Part shown: piece after piece, positions 17,931-28,199 of the stretch
Position numbering within the stretch: the stretch's first letter is position 1
Layout: each line of letters starts with the position of its first letter
Assembly (NCBI RefSeq): GCF_011759385.1
Contig: NZ_JAARLY010000001.1
Location: 643,826-707,825, forward strand
Length of the DNA: 64,000 nucleotides
From: Oleiagrimonas sp. C23AA
GTDB taxonomy: Bacteria > Pseudomonadota > Gammaproteobacteria > Xanthomonadales > Rhodanobacteraceae
Direction of reading: 5' to 3'
The notes under the pieces: model-generated
What the model was told of the DNA's origin: nothing
What the model saw: the letters and a program-made list of their open reading frames with translations, nothing else
The model's database searches: none
Position numbers and translations under genes: made by a program

Positions 17931-19022
17931 ATGAATTCCCCGATCGACGACCTGCGCATCCAGCGCCTGGACACGCTGCCCACACCCGACGACATCACTC
18001 GGGCCCTGCCGCGCAGCGACCGTGCCACGGTCACGGTCGGCCACGCGCGCCAGGCTCTTCACCGTATCCTGCATGGCCAGGACGACCGTCTGGTGGTGGT
18101 GATGGGGCCGTGCTCGATCCACGATACCGACGCCGCGCTCGACTACGCGCAGCGCCTGGCCGCGCAGCGCGAGCGCTTCGCCGACACGCTGGAGGTGGTG
18201 ATGCGCGTGTATTTCGAGAAGCCGCGCACCACCGTGGGCTGGAAAGGCCTGATCAACGATCCGGACCTGGACGGCAGCTTCCATATAGCCAAGGGTCTGC
18301 GTCTGGCTCGGGGCTTGCTGGGGCGCATCAATGACCTGGGCCTGCCAGCGGGCTGCGAGTTCCTGGACATGATCACGCCTCAGTACATCGCCGATTTGGT
18401 GGCCTGGGGCGCGATTGGTGCACGCACCACCGAAAGCCAGGTACATCGCGAGCTGGCCTCCGGATTGTCTTGTCCGGTGGGATTCAAGAACGGCACCAGC
18501 GGCGACACCAAGGTGGCCATCGATGCCGTACTGGCCGCCTCGCAGCCGCATCATTTCATGGCCGTGACCAAGGACGGGCGCACCGCCACGGCCACCACCA
18601 CCGGCAATGAGGATTGCCACCTGATCCTGCGCGGCGGACGCGAGCCCAACTACGATGCCGCCAGTGTGGAGGCCGCCAGCCAGGCGCAGCAGCGCGCCGG
18701 GCTCACGCCTCGGGTGATGATCGATGCCAGCCACGCCAACAGCCGCAAGAAACCGGAAAACCAGCCCCGCGTGATCGACGAGATTGCCGCGCAGCTGGGC
18801 CAGGGTGACCGGCGCATCATGGGCGTGATGGTCGAAAGCCATCTGCGGGGCGGCCGCCAGGATCTGGTCGATGGCCGCGCCGCGGTTTATGGGCAGTCGA
18901 TCACCGATGGCTGCATCGACTGGGACAGTTCCGTGCAGGTGCTTGAACGTCTTGATGGCGCCGTGCGTGCCCGTCGGGCGGCACGCCGCGCGACCGGGCA
19001 CGTGCACGCGGTCGGCGCCTGA
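17931..19022 (+). CDS. 3-deoxy-7-phosphoheptulonate (DAHP) synthase, class I
   Basis: 363 residues, the AroF/AroG/AroH length. It catalyses phosphoenolpyruvate plus erythrose 4-phosphate to DAHP, the first step of aromatic amino acid synthesis. Motifs: VVVMGPCSIHD (metal Cys), YFEKPRTTVGWKGLINDP, GARTTESQVHRE, GFKNGTSGD, and MIDASHANSRKK with the metal His. AAGGAG stands 9 nt before the ATG. It is the only gene directly behind the attenuator, so the leader probably regulates this enzyme. Whether the protein itself is inhibited by Phe, Tyr or Trp cannot be told, so I give no aroF/G/H letter. Confidence 0.93.
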   Translation: MNSPIDDLRIQRLDTLPTPDDITRALPRSDRATVTVGHARQALHRILHGQDDRLVVVMGPCSIHDTDAALDYAQRLAAQRERFADTLEVVMRVYFEKPRTTVGWKGLINDPDLDGSFHIAKGLRLARGLLGRINDLGLPAGCEFLDMITPQYIADLVAWGAIGARTTESQVHRELASGLSCPVGFKNGTSGDTKVAIDAVLAASQPHHFMAVTKDGRTATATTTGNEDCHLILRGGREPNYDAASVEAASQAQQRAGLTPRVMIDASHANSRKKPENQPRVIDEIAAQLGQGDRRIMGVMVESHLRGGRQDLVDGRAAVYGQSITDGCIDWDSSVQVLERLDGAVRARRAARRATGHVHAVGA

Positions 19023-19092
19023 GCATTGCCGACGCGGTGGCGCCGCCGTAAGCTGTTCTGTGAACGGGATTTGTGTACGTACAGGGGATGTG

Positions 19093-20115
19093 GTGAGCAC
19101 ATTTCGTTGGGGCATCATCGGGCCGGGCCGCATTGCCCGGAAGTTCGCCGTGGGCTTGGCCGCCGTGGACGGTGCGCGACTTCAGGTCGTGGCCAGTCGG
19201 GACGGCGAGCGTGCGCGGCACTTCGCGCGTCAGTTCGATGCCACGCGCTGGGTCGAGGGTTATCAGGCTCTGGTCGATGCCGACGATGTCGATGCCATCT
19301 ACATCGCCAACCCGCATCACGCCCACGCCGAGGCCACCCGCGCCTGTCTGGAGGCGGGCAAGCCGGTGTTGTGCGAAAAGCCGCTGACGGTGAATGCGGC
19401 CCAGGCCGAACCCCTGATCGAGCTGGCGCGACGCCGTGGTGTGTTCCTGATGGAAGCGATGTGGTCGCGATTCATCCCGGTCTGGCGACAGGTGCATCAA
19501 TGGTTGCGTGAGGGCGCCATCGGCGCGCCGCGCATGTTGTCATCGCATTTTGGCGCCGCCTTGCCGTACCTGCCCGAAGAGCGCTGGCTGGACCCGGCCC
19601 AGGCCGGCGGCGTGCTGCTGGATATGGGCGTCTATAACCTTGCCATGTCGCAGTGGGTGCTCGGCGCCGATCCGGAAAGTTTCGAAGTGGCCGGCCTGCT
19701 GGCGCCGACCGGCGTCGATGCGCGTGTCGCCGGCACCTTGCATTACGCCGACGGCGCCTGCTCGCAGTTCAGCTGCAACTTTCAGGTCGATACCGACAAC
19801 GATTTTCGCATCGCCGGCGCCGAGGGCAGTATAGCCATCGCCGCGCCGTTCTGGTGCAGCCAGGAGATTTCGCTGCGGCAGGGCCGTCACGAAACGCGTA
19901 TCAGCCGGCCGCTGCGCGCCAATGGTTACGAATACGAGATCGAGGAAGTGATGCGCTGCGTGCGCGAGGGGCGCGGTGAAAGTGAATCGATGCCGCTGGC
20001 CGATACGCTGGGCACGCTGCGCCTGATGGACGCGATGCGCCAGCGTCTGGGCGTGCGCTATCCGTTCGAGTCGCAGGACGAGGCCGGCTCAACTGCGGCC
20101 GCCGACGGCCGATAG
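19093..20115 (+). CDS. GFO/IDH/MocA-family NAD(P)-dependent oxidoreductase
   Basis: 340 residues. The N-terminal Rossmann fold begins RWGIIGPGRIARKF (GxGxxA/G variant). The middle has the family motif CEKPLTVNAAQAE, whose Lys belongs to the EKP signature, and the substrate domain contains GGVLLDMGVYNL. Family members oxidise or reduce sugars, inositols or trans-dihydrodiols; the layout resembles the dihydrodiol-dehydrogenase subgroup, but the substrate is unknown. The start is a GTG preceded by AGGGGA; the longer frame overlaps the aro gene and is not family-like. It follows the DAHP synthase by 70 bp and may be cotranscribed. Confidence 0.88.
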   Translation: MSTFRWGIIGPGRIARKFAVGLAAVDGARLQVVASRDGERARHFARQFDATRWVEGYQALVDADDVDAIYIANPHHAHAEATRACLEAGKPVLCEKPLTVNAAQAEPLIELARRRGVFLMEAMWSRFIPVWRQVHQWLREGAIGAPRMLSSHFGAALPYLPEERWLDPAQAGGVLLDMGVYNLAMSQWVLGADPESFEVAGLLAPTGVDARVAGTLHYADGACSQFSCNFQVDTDNDFRIAGAEGSIAIAAPFWCSQEISLRQGRHETRISRPLRANGYEYEIEEVMRCVREGRGESESMPLADTLGTLRLMDAMRQRLGVRYPFESQDEAGSTAAADGR

Positions 20116-20166
20116 CTTTTGCGATACCGCGCTTTTTCGACCAGGGCAGAGGGCAACGCAACATCC

Positions 20167-21171
20167 ATGTGGCGCAGGCGACAGGCAAGCTTGAGCAAAG
20201 CGATACCTCACAGAGACGGCCCCGAACCGGGCGCCGCCGGTGAGGCGTGCGAAGCGCCGCCCGCGCTGGATCTTGTCGCGCTGGAGGTGGGCTTTTTCGA
20301 GGCGTTGCTGGATACGCCCACGCTGAAAGACCTGCCGCCCAACATGTACGAGGCCGAGGTGCTGGCCGACCTGGAGTTCCTGCGCGTGCAAGCGCGCCAG
20401 GCGGTGTTGCTGCCACGTCTGCCGATGGTGCTACCCGAGCTGGTGGTGGCGCTGCGTGATCCGGATGTCTCCACCGGGCACCTGAAACGCGTCATCTCGC
20501 GCGATCCGATGGTGGTCAGTGCCGTGCTTCGTGTGGCCAACAGCGCCTATTTCAGGCGCCGACGGCATGTTACCGATGTGCGCGAGGCCATCGTTGTGCT
20601 CGGTCACGATGGCTTGCGCCGATTGTTGCCCAGTTTGGCCATGCAACCGGTATTTACCGCCTCCAGCGGTTCCACGCACAGCACGGTTTCCGGGCCACGC
20701 ACCTGGGCTTATGCGCAGCGTTGTGGTCAGGCCGCGCTGGCGCTGGCCGGCGAGCATGGCGAGGCGTTTTCGCTGTATCTGAGCGGCATGGCGTTGGGTG
20801 CTGGATTGTTGATTGTGGTGCGGGCGATGGATCGGCGCCGCTTGCTGCATGAGGCGCTGGTCTCGGCACCGTTTGCCCGCCGCGCCATGGCCATTGGCCG
20901 CAAATTGGCCGGCGGCGTGGCCGAGCAATGGGCGCTGCCCGAAGCCACCCTGAAGCTGCTGGGCGACTACAACGCCGACCGGCGCACCGCCGCGGCCGCT
21001 CAGCTGGCCATGGCCGAAGCGCTGGCGATGAGTCGCACCTTGCTGGAAACCCGCGGCGGCGCCGACCCGCTGCCGGGGCTGGTGGCGGCCTTCCCGCAGC
21101 AGCCGGCTGGGCGCGTGCATGCGGCGTGGGACGAACTGCGCCGTTTCGAGGCCAGCCTCAAGGACGCCTGA
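20167..21171 (+). CDS. HDOD-domain signalling protein
   Basis: 334 residues. The central part (about residues 80-260) reads as an HDOD domain: LPRLPMVLPELV, a run of helices VISRDPMVVSAVLRVANSAYFRR, then VTDVREAIVVLGHDGLRRLL. HDOD proteins lack the catalytic HD residues and usually act in signalling or cell-cycle control. No second output domain is visible. The start is the ATG MWRRRQASL; the annotated frame upstream has no similarity. The upstream oxidoreductase gene is 51 bp away on the same strand, so cotranscription is likely. Confidence 0.8.
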   Translation: MWRRRQASLSKAIPHRDGPEPGAAGEACEAPPALDLVALEVGFFEALLDTPTLKDLPPNMYEAEVLADLEFLRVQARQAVLLPRLPMVLPELVVALRDPDVSTGHLKRVISRDPMVVSAVLRVANSAYFRRRRHVTDVREAIVVLGHDGLRRLLPSLAMQPVFTASSGSTHSTVSGPRTWAYAQRCGQAALALAGEHGEAFSLYLSGMALGAGLLIVVRAMDRRRLLHEALVSAPFARRAMAIGRKLAGGVAEQWALPEATLKLLGDYNADRRTAAAAQLAMAEALAMSRTLLETRGGADPLPGLVAAFPQQPAGRVHAAWDELRRFEASLKDA

Positions 21172-21281
21172 GCGCGGCGAAAACCAGAGCGGGTTCTGCC
21201 AACCAACGGCAGGGTGCACCGGCACGCTTTTCTGGCACAGTGACGCGCTGTCATCCAGTGCTTTCCCAGGGGAAAACTCGC

Positions 21282-24062
21282 ATGCATTCGGCCTTTCGCG
21301 CCTTGCTGTCAGCTGCCGCTTTGCTGGTGGCCGCGCCTGTGGTTTCGGCGGCGCCACCGAACACACCGTCCATCGCCGCCTCGGTCTACGCGCGGGATCC
21401 GGCGCAGGCGGTCGACGTCGGCTACACCGCCAAGATCGCCCAGGACACCACGCGGCCCGATTTCAATACGCCGCTGACCGACTATCTGCCGGCCTCCAAA
21501 ACGGTGCCCACGCCCGAGCAGGTGTTGGGACACATCGCCGGTGCTCCCAACTGGCTGCCGTATTCGAAGGACGTGTACCGCTATTTCCACGCCTTGGCCA
21601 AGGCCAGCGACCGGGTCAAGGTGTTCAACATCGGCACCACCGAAGAGGGCCGGCCGATGATCGCCGTGGCCATCGCCGACGCCGATGTGTTGGCCAGTCT
21701 CAAGGCCAACGACGCGCGGCTGGCGCAGCTGGCCGACCCGCGCCGCATCGACATGGACGATGCCCGCGCCGAAGCGCTGATCCCCAAGACGCACCCGGTG
21801 TACTACATCACCGGCACCATCCACTCCATCGAAACCGGCGCGCCGACGGCGCTGATGGAACTGGCCTACCGCCTGGCCGTGGACAACGCGCCGTATATCC
21901 GCCACATCCGCTCGCACGTGATCACGTTGATCACGCCGATCGTGGAGGTGGATGGACGCGACCGCATGGTCGATCTCTACAACTGGCATCGCGCGCACCC
22001 GGATCAGAACTATCCCAGTCTGATGTACTGGGGCCACTACGTGGCGCACGACAACAATCGTGACGCCATGACGCTGACGCTCAAGCTCACGCGCAATGTG
22101 CTCAACACCTACGTCGGCTGGCATGCCCAGGTGCTGCACGATCTGCACGAGTCGGTGCCGTTCCTGTACGACAACACGGTGGGCGATGGGCCTTACAACG
22201 CCTGGATCGACCCGATTCTCACCGGCGAATGGCAGAAGCTGGGCTGGGACAATGTCGAGCAACTGACCAAGCTGGGCTTGCCCGGTGTGTTCACGCATGG
22301 CGATTTCGATACCTGGAGCCCGGGCTATCTGATGTTCATCGGTGCCATGCACAACGGCATCAGCCGCCTTTACGAAACCTTTGGCAACCATGGCGCCGAC
22401 ACGCTCAAGCGCGTGCTCGATCCCAGCGAATACCAGCGCACCTGGTACAAGCCCAACCCGCCGTTGCCGACGGTGACCTGGTCGCAGCGCGACAACAACA
22501 ACTACGAGCAATCGGGCCTGCTGACGGCGCTTTACTACTACAGCAATCACACCGAAGAATTTCTGCGCAACTTCTACTTGAAGTCCAAGCGCTCGATCGA
22601 GAAGCCGCAACTGGCCGGCCCCGCCGCGTATGTTTTCACGGCCGACGAGCGCCATCCCGGCGCGCAGGCCCGACTGCTGAAGATACTGGCCGAGCAGCAT
22701 TGCGAAATCGACCGCCTGGATGCGCCGGCGACGGTGACCCAGGGTCGGTTGAACGACCAGGCGCATGCCGATGGCGGCCAGCGTCGTCGCGTGTTCCCGG
22801 TCGGCAGCTACGTGGTGCGCATGGATCAGCCGTATTCGCGGATTGCCGACGCCTTGCTCGATCGCCAGTACTGGTCGCCGGACGATCCGCAGAAAACGCC
22901 GTATGACGACACCGGCTGGTCGATGGGCGACCTGTTCGATGTCGATGTGGCGCGCGTGACCGACAATGGCATTCTCAAGGCGCCCATGCACAAGGTGGGC
23001 GCCATCGAAGTGCCGTCGGGCCTGGCCTCGATCGACATGAAGCCGGCGCACCTGCCGCGCATCGCCATGATGCATACCTGGCTCAGCACGCAGACCGAAG
23101 GCTGGTGGCGCATGGCGCTGGATCGCCTGGGCGTGAAGTACGACTACATCAGCACCCAGGATGTGGCCAGGATGAGCGATCTGCGTCGTCGCTACGATGT
23201 CATCCTGTTTGCGCCGGTGGGTGGCTATAGCGATCAGCGCATCGTCAATGGCCTGCCGATGTGGGGCAAGCCGATGCCGTGGAAGACGACCTCGCTCACG
23301 CCCAATATCGGCCGCATCGACAGCACCAACGATGTGCGTCCGGGGCTGGGTGAATCGGGCCTGGCTCACCTCAAGGCCTTCGTGAAGGCGGGCGGCTTGC
23401 TGGTTACTGCCGAGGACACCGCGCGCTTTGCCATCGATGAAGGCATGGCGCCGGGCGTGTTTGTCAGTCCGCGGGCGCATCTGCGCGTGGTCGGCAGCGT
23501 GCTGGGGGCGCGTACGGTGGATGCGCAAAGCCCGGTGATGGCCGGCTACGATGACGCCTTTGCGCTGTACAGCGCGCACGGCCAGTCGTTTGAGATCTCC
23601 AACCTGGTCACCGGCGATCGCGGCCTGCCGCGGGCGCAGGACTATGCGCGGCCGACGGGCCGGGGCGGCCCGGACGAGGCGGACATGCCCGAAGCACGGG
23701 CCTTTGCGGCGCCACCCAAGCTGCCCGATGTGAAACCGTGGCAGGCCTTGCCGCTGAATGTGGATCAGGCGCGCAACAATCCGTATCTGATCCCTTCCGC
23801 CGATCGCCCGCAGGTACTGGCGCGCTTTGCCGATCCGGGCAAGCTGCTGATCGCGGGGTTGCTCGAGCACGGCAGCGAGATGGCCGGACGCGGTGCGGTG
23901 GTCCTGGCGCACTACGGCAAAGGCCACGTGCTGCTGTTTGCCTCCAACCCGATCTGGCGTGGCGAAACCATCGGCAGCTATCCGATGGTGATCAATGCCG
24001 TGGAGCACTTCGATCATCTGGATGCGGCCGGGCCGCACGGCAGCCAGAACACCGGCCATTAA
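21282..24062 (+). CDS. large exported M14-family metallocarboxypeptidase
   Basis: 926 residues. A signal peptide (FRALLSAAALLVAAPVVSAA) starts at the ATG preceded by AGGGGA. The M14 zinc site is readable: GTIHSIETGAP gives His-181 and Glu-184, and VLHDLHES (about 285-291) supplies the third His. The catalytic domain spans about residues 75-400; after it comes a long C-terminal region (about 500-926) with a possible ThuA/glutamine-amidotransferase-like fold (VILFAPVGGY, GGLLVTAEDTARFAI). This arrangement is seen in large periplasmic M14 peptidases of Xanthomonadales. It probably trims peptides outside the cytoplasm. It is closed by a strong terminator. Confidence 0.85.
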   Translation: MHSAFRALLSAAALLVAAPVVSAAPPNTPSIAASVYARDPAQAVDVGYTAKIAQDTTRPDFNTPLTDYLPASKTVPTPEQVLGHIAGAPNWLPYSKDVYRYFHALAKASDRVKVFNIGTTEEGRPMIAVAIADADVLASLKANDARLAQLADPRRIDMDDARAEALIPKTHPVYYITGTIHSIETGAPTALMELAYRLAVDNAPYIRHIRSHVITLITPIVEVDGRDRMVDLYNWHRAHPDQNYPSLMYWGHYVAHDNNRDAMTLTLKLTRNVLNTYVGWHAQVLHDLHESVPFLYDNTVGDGPYNAWIDPILTGEWQKLGWDNVEQLTKLGLPGVFTHGDFDTWSPGYLMFIGAMHNGISRLYETFGNHGADTLKRVLDPSEYQRTWYKPNPPLPTVTWSQRDNNNYEQSGLLTALYYYSNHTEEFLRNFYLKSKRSIEKPQLAGPAAYVFTADERHPGAQARLLKILAEQHCEIDRLDAPATVTQGRLNDQAHADGGQRRRVFPVGSYVVRMDQPYSRIADALLDRQYWSPDDPQKTPYDDTGWSMGDLFDVDVARVTDNGILKAPMHKVGAIEVPSGLASIDMKPAHLPRIAMMHTWLSTQTEGWWRMALDRLGVKYDYISTQDVARMSDLRRRYDVILFAPVGGYSDQRIVNGLPMWGKPMPWKTTSLTPNIGRIDSTNDVRPGLGESGLAHLKAFVKAGGLLVTAEDTARFAIDEGMAPGVFVSPRAHLRVVGSVLGARTVDAQSPVMAGYDDAFALYSAHGQSFEISNLVTGDRGLPRAQDYARPTGRGGPDEADMPEARAFAAPPKLPDVKPWQALPLNVDQARNNPYLIPSADRPQVLARFADPGKLLIAGLLEHGSEMAGRGAVVLAHYGKGHVLLFASNPIWRGETIGSYPMVINAVEHFDHLDAAGPHGSQNTGH

Positions 24063-24081
24063 ATCGCCGCCTCACGGCAAG

Positions 24082-24111
24082 AAAAAAGGCGCCCCGCGGG
24101 GCGCCTTTTTT
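24082..24111. terminator. bidirectional intrinsic terminator
   Basis: A6-ggcgcccc / ggggcgcc-T6 (arms 24082-24095 and 24098-24111) form a fully self-complementary stem with A- and T-runs on either side. It separates the convergent M14 peptidase and slipin genes. Confidence 0.88.
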
Positions 24112-24130
24112 ATCTGACTAACACGGTGTA

Positions 24131-24898
24131 TCAGGCTGAGCCATCAGCATTGTCGAAGGCCTTCATCAGCGGTTTGATCAAGTCCAGCGGCAGCGGGAAG
24201 GCAATGGTGGTGCTCTTGCCGTTGGAGCCGATGTCGGCCAGCGTCTGCAAATAGCGCAACTGCAGGGCCTGCGGCTGCTGGGCCAGCATCGAGGCGGCAT
24301 CGCGCAGCTTTTCGGCGGCCTGCATTTCACCCTCGGCGTGGATCACCTTGGCGCGGCGCTCGCGCTCGGCTTCGGCCTGGCGGGCGATGGCGCGGACCAT
24401 GGTTTCGTTCAAGTCCACGTCCTTGATCTCGACATCGGTGACCTTGATGCCCCAGCCATCGGTGGCCTGATCCAGAATCTGTTGCAGCGTCTGGTTGATC
24501 GACTCGCGCTCGGAAAGAATCTGGTCCAGCTCATGCTGGCCCAGCACCGAACGCAGGCGCGTCTGCGCCAGCTGGCTGGTGGCCTGGTAGAAATCGGACA
24601 CCTGCAGCACCGCCTTGTCGGCCTCGATGATGCGGTAGTAGACCACCGCGTTGACACGCACCGAGACGTTGTCGCGCGAGATCACATCCTGCGGCGGCAC
24701 GTCCATCACGCCCACGCGCAGGTCCACACGCGACATGCTTTGCACCACCGGAATCAGGATCACCAGCCCCGGGCCCTTGATGCCGGTGAATCGACCCAGC
24801 GTCAGCACCACGCCGCGCTCGTACTCGGGCAGTACCTTGATCGAGGCGACCAGAAGAAAAATGACAAAAACCACGATGATGCCGACAAATCCGAACAT
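24131..24898 (-). CDS. slipin / SPFH (band 7) membrane protein
   Basis: 255 residues. One N-terminal membrane segment ([17 protein letters not shown]) is followed by the SPFH domain ([43 protein letters not shown]) and a charged coiled-coil region (about 170-215, [31 protein letters not shown]). Such stomatin-like proteins form ring assemblies in the inner membrane. It is the downstream partner of an NfeD gene 49 bp away on the same strand; the NfeD/slipin pair is a common conserved operon thought to act in membrane protein quality control. GGAG lies before the ATG. Confidence 0.93.
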   Translation of the reverse strand: MFGFVGIIVVFVIFLLVASIKVLPEYERGVVLTLGRFTGIKGPGLVILIPVVQSMSRVDLRVGVMDVPPQDVISRDNVSVRVNAVVYYRIIEADKAVLQVSDFYQATSQLAQTRLRSVLGQHELDQILSERESINQTLQQILDQATDGWGIKVTDVEIKDVDLNETMVRAIARQAEAERERRAKVIHAEGEMQAAEKLRDAASMLAQQPQALQLRYLQTLADIGSNGKSTTIAFPLPLDLIKPLMKAFDNADGSA

Positions 24899-24947
24899 GT
24901 CCCGCACTCCTTGAGAAAAGAAAACCGCTTGCCAACGGAGGAAAGAT

Positions 24948-26318
24948 TCAGGCCGCTTCCACGCGCAGTACCAGGCCATCGCGGGCCAGCACGCGCACTT
25001 CGGCGCCGGCGGCCAGCGCCGCGTCGCCGGTGACGCGCCAACGCTCGCCGCGAATCATGGCCCATGACTGGCCGCCAGCCGGCAAGGCCTGCAACAGCGG
25101 ACCGCGTGCATCCAGCAGCACATCATCGCCGCTGGCCTTGCGTCGGTGCCGTGCCCGCACCACGAACCAGATAATGGCGCCGAGGGTGGCGATGGCGCAC
25201 ACGGCGATACCGGCAATGACGCCAACGTCGACGCCAAAGCCCGGCACATCGCGATCAAAAAGCATGATGGACCCCAATACGAAAGCAATCACTCCGCCCA
25301 CTCCCATGGCGCCGATACCGGCACTGAGCACTTCGCCGATCACCAGGGCCACGCCCAACGCCATCAGCGCCAGACCGGCATAGTCCACCGGCAGCATTTG
25401 CAGGGCATAAAGCCCTATCAAAAGGGCGATGCCGCCGGCGATACCCGGCAGCATGGCGCCGGGATGAAAGCCTTCCAGCACCAGACCATAAATGCCGGCC
25501 AGAAGCAGCAGATAGGCGATGGTGGGGTTGGTGATGACACCCAGGAACCGGCTGCGCCAGCCGGGCGCGTAGTCGCGCACGCTCAGCCCGGCGGTGTGCA
25601 GCGTTACGGTGCCGGACGCCAGGGCGACCTTGCGACCGTCGGCCTTGGCCAGCAGTTGCTGGGCATTGTCCGCCAGCAGGTTGATGACGTTCGCCCGCAG
25701 TGCCTCGTCGGCGGTCAGCGTGGCCGCGCCGCGCACGGCTTTTTCCGCCCAGGCGGCATTGCGCCCATGACGCTGTGCCAGCGAGCGGATGTAGGCGACC
25801 GCGTCGTTGGCGGTCTTGGTCTGTTCGGCGTCGGCTGAAGGCTTTGCCGCCGTGCTGCTGGAAGCGGCTTCCGAAGCGTCTGGCATCGGCGTGCGCGCAC
25901 CCATGCGAATGGGCGTGGCCGCTCCCAGATGGGTGGTCGGTGCCATCGCCGCCAGCGGGCAGGCATAGAGCAGATAGGTGCCGGCCGATGCCGCGCGGGC
26001 GCCACCCGGCGCCACATAGCCAATGACCGGCAGCGGCGAGGCCAGCACCGCGCTGATCATGTGGCGCATGGAAGAAGAAAGCCCGCCGGGGGTGTCCAGC
26101 TCAAGAACCACTACGCGTGCGCCATCGGCCTGGGCCTGGCGCAGCGCGCGCTGCATGTATTCGGCCATGGCCGGTCCAATCGCACCATCGATGCGAATGC
26201 GTGCCGCAAAACCTGCCGAGTCCGTCGGCGCCGACACCGGGCTGGCGATAACCGAGACCCCGCCGACGCTGAGCATCACGGCCAGTACGGCGAGCAGGCG
26301 GCGTAGCGTGGCTTTCAT
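24948..26318 (-). CDS. NfeD-family membrane serine protease
   Basis: 456 residues. A signal-like N-terminal helix is followed by a ClpP-like protease domain ([20 protein letters not shown], then [13 protein letters not shown] with the likely nucleophile Ser, and [15 protein letters not shown]). Then come about four membrane helices (residues 265-400) and a C-terminal OB-fold NfeD domain ([21 protein letters not shown]). The long-form NfeD protease cuts membrane-associated substrates, often slipin. The start was chosen at the ATG behind GGAGG; two upstream ATGs in frame (26354, 26333) are less likely. It is first in a two-gene operon with the slipin gene. Confidence 0.92.
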   Translation of the reverse strand: MKATLRRLLAVLAVMLSVGGVSVIASPVSAPTDSAGFAARIRIDGAIGPAMAEYMQRALRQAQADGARVVVLELDTPGGLSSSMRHMISAVLASPLPVIGYVAPGGARAASAGTYLLYACPLAAMAPTTHLGAATPIRMGARTPMPDASEAASSSTAAKPSADAEQTKTANDAVAYIRSLAQRHGRNAAWAEKAVRGAATLTADEALRANVINLLADNAQQLLAKADGRKVALASGTVTLHTAGLSVRDYAPGWRSRFLGVITNPTIAYLLLLAGIYGLVLEGFHPGAMLPGIAGGIALLIGLYALQMLPVDYAGLALMALGVALVIGEVLSAGIGAMGVGGVIAFVLGSIMLFDRDVPGFGVDVGVIAGIAVCAIATLGAIIWFVVRARHRRKASGDDVLLDARGPLLQALPAGGQSWAMIRGERWRVTGDAALAAGAEVRVLARDGLVLRVEAA

Positions 26319-26430
26319 CTCATCCTCCGACATGACGCCGGTTCCCCTTGGCATCTAGCTTAGCGCAACGTCGGCCGCGCGCGGTGCAACCGTTACAATG
26401 GGCGTCCGCCACCACTCGCTGCCTCACACC

Positions 26431-27495
26431 ATGTCCGTTGCGTCTGCCCTTGCCATTGATCCCGTCCTCGATGCGTTGCGCCTGGCGCTTCAATCGCATC
26501 ACCTTGGTGCGGGCGAGGCGGGCAGCACACTGTTTCTGCGCGCCCGCGCCGATGGCGCGCTCCGGGCCGACATGGACGCGCACTGGACTTGCCAGCAAAG
26601 CCTGAAGCCGCTGGCCGATGCGCTGGGGCGCAGCGGACTGAGCGTGGTGAGTGAGGCGCCCGCAGAACGCTTTGCGCGGGTGATCGCCTTGCCGCCACGC
26701 CAACGTCAGGAAGCCCGTGCCGTGCTGGCACGGGCCGTCGCCTCATTGGCGCCAGGCGGCGTGGTCATCGCCTGCATGCCGAATACGGAAGGCGCCAAGT
26801 CCGGCGAGGCGGACCTGCGCCGGCTGGTCGGCGGTCAAGGACAGCTTTCCAAGCATAAGTGCCGCGTATTCTGGGCGCGGCCTGGGGCGCAAGACATCGA
26901 CCACACGCTGCTGGCCGAGTGGCTGGCACTCGATGAGGTGCAACCGATTCTCGATGGGCGCTATGTCAGTCGCCCGGGGCTGTTTGCCTGGGATCGCATC
27001 GATGCCGCCTCGTCGCTGCTGGCCGCGCAATGGCCGTCGGACCTGCACGGCCGCGCGGCGGACCTGGGCGCCGGCTGGGGCTATCTGTCCTGCCAGCTGT
27101 TGACCCGTTGTGCCGGTATCGAGAGGGTGGATCTGTTCGAGGCCGAAGGGCGGGCCATCGAGCCGGCCCGGCGCAATACGCAAGCCGCGGCCAAAGCCAA
27201 TGGGGTGGACGTGAACGTGCATTGGCACGATGTCACTGCCGGGCTGCCGGCGCATTACCAGGTGATCATCGCCAATCCGCCGTTTCACCAGCATGGGCGC
27301 GCCGATCTGCCCGCGCTGGGTCAGGCGTTCATCCGCAGCGCTGCGCAGGCACTGGCGCCGGACGGACGGTTCTGGATGGTGGCCAATCGGCACCTGCCGT
27401 ACGAGGCCACCCTGGCGATGCATTTCTCCGATGTGCAGATTCGTGCGCAAGCCGATGGCTTCAAGGTATTCGAAGCACGCGGAGCGCGCGCATGA
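26431..27495 (+). CDS. rsmC: 16S rRNA (guanine-1207-N2)-methyltransferase
   Basis: 354 residues with the tandem-domain plan of RsmC: a degenerate N-terminal methyltransferase-like domain, then a catalytic C-terminal domain (about 190-350) with AADLGAGWGYLS (SAM-binding motif I) and the NPPFHQHG catalytic loop. It methylates G1207 of 16S rRNA in the 30S subunit. It begins a tightly packed operon: its last 4 bases (ATGA) overlap the rsuA start. The start was taken at MSVASAL; an ATG 11 codons upstream is possible. Confidence 0.9.
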   Translation: MSVASALAIDPVLDALRLALQSHHLGAGEAGSTLFLRARADGALRADMDAHWTCQQSLKPLADALGRSGLSVVSEAPAERFARVIALPPRQRQEARAVLARAVASLAPGGVVIACMPNTEGAKSGEADLRRLVGGQGQLSKHKCRVFWARPGAQDIDHTLLAEWLALDEVQPILDGRYVSRPGLFAWDRIDAASSLLAAQWPSDLHGRAADLGAGWGYLSCQLLTRCAGIERVDLFEAEGRAIEPARRNTQAAAKANGVDVNVHWHDVTAGLPAHYQVIIANPPFHQHGRADLPALGQAFIRSAAQALAPDGRFWMVANRHLPYEATLAMHFSDVQIRAQADGFKVFEARGARA

Positions 27496-28199
27496 AGCTG
27501 CTGCGCCTGATTGCCAACCTGGGCTATGGCAGCCGCAAGCAGGTCACGGCGCTGTTTGGCGAAGGCCGCATCACCGATGTCCAGGGCCAGCCGCTGTACG
27601 CCGATGACGTGGTCGACCACGGGCAAGTCCGCCTGGACGGCGAGCCATTGGACCCGGCGCCGGGCATGGTGTTGATGCTCAACAAGCCGACCGGTTTCAC
27701 CTGTTCGCACAAGGATGCCGGACGCCTGGTATACGGTCTGCTGCCGCCGCGTTTCGCGCACCGCAAACCGGTACTTTCCAGCGTTGGCCGACTGGATCGC
27801 GATACCTCCGGCCTGCTGCTTTTCACCGACGACGGTGCCTTGTTGCACCGGATCATTTCACCGAAGAAGCATGTGCCCAAAACCTATGAGGCGGTGCTGG
27901 CCGAGCCCTTGTGCGACAGCGCGGAGGCCACGTTCGCCAGCGGCACGCTGATGCTGGAGGGTGAAAGCACACCATTGGCGCCGGCCAAGCTGGAGCGCAT
28001 GGAGCCCAAGCGCGTGCGTGTCACCGTCAGCGAAGGGCGTTATCACCAGGTAAGGCGCATGTTCGCCGCGCTTGGCAATCACGTCACCGCGCTGCATCGC
28101 CTTGAGGTGGGCGCGCTGACACTGGGTGCCCTGGAAGAAGGCCAGTGGCGCCTGCTTGGCGAGCACGATATCGCGCAGATATTTGCCGCATCGCCATGA
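27492..28199 (+). CDS. rsuA: 16S rRNA pseudouridine(516) synthase, RsuA family
   Basis: 235 residues. The N-terminal S4-like region (MKLLRLIANLGYGSRKQVTAL, about residues 1-60) precedes the catalytic domain with LNKPTGFTCSH, the catalytic Asp in SVGRLDRDTSGLLLF and GRYHQVRRMFAALGN. This is the RsuA/RluB/RluE group; RsuA is preferred from the S4 start and TFASGTL region but is not proved. It overlaps both neighbours by 4 bp (ATGA junctions), indicating translational coupling. Confidence 0.88.
   Translation: MKLLRLIANLGYGSRKQVTALFGEGRITDVQGQPLYADDVVDHGQVRLDGEPLDPAPGMVLMLNKPTGFTCSHKDAGRLVYGLLPPRFAHRKPVLSSVGRLDRDTSGLLLFTDDGALLHRIISPKKHVPKTYEAVLAEPLCDSAEATFASGTLMLEGESTPLAPAKLERMEPKRVRVTVSEGRYHQVRRMFAALGNHVTALHRLEVGALTLGALEEGQWRLLGEHDIAQIFAASP

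Noticed and set aside
17793..19133. Minus-strand frame of 446 codons opposite DAHP synthase
   Set aside because: Antisense to a clearly identified enzyme; it would also cover the attenuator.
21309..24059. Long minus-strand frame (916 codons) opposite the M14 peptidase
   Set aside because: A mirror of the coding strand with low-complexity His/Arg/Gly composition and no motifs.
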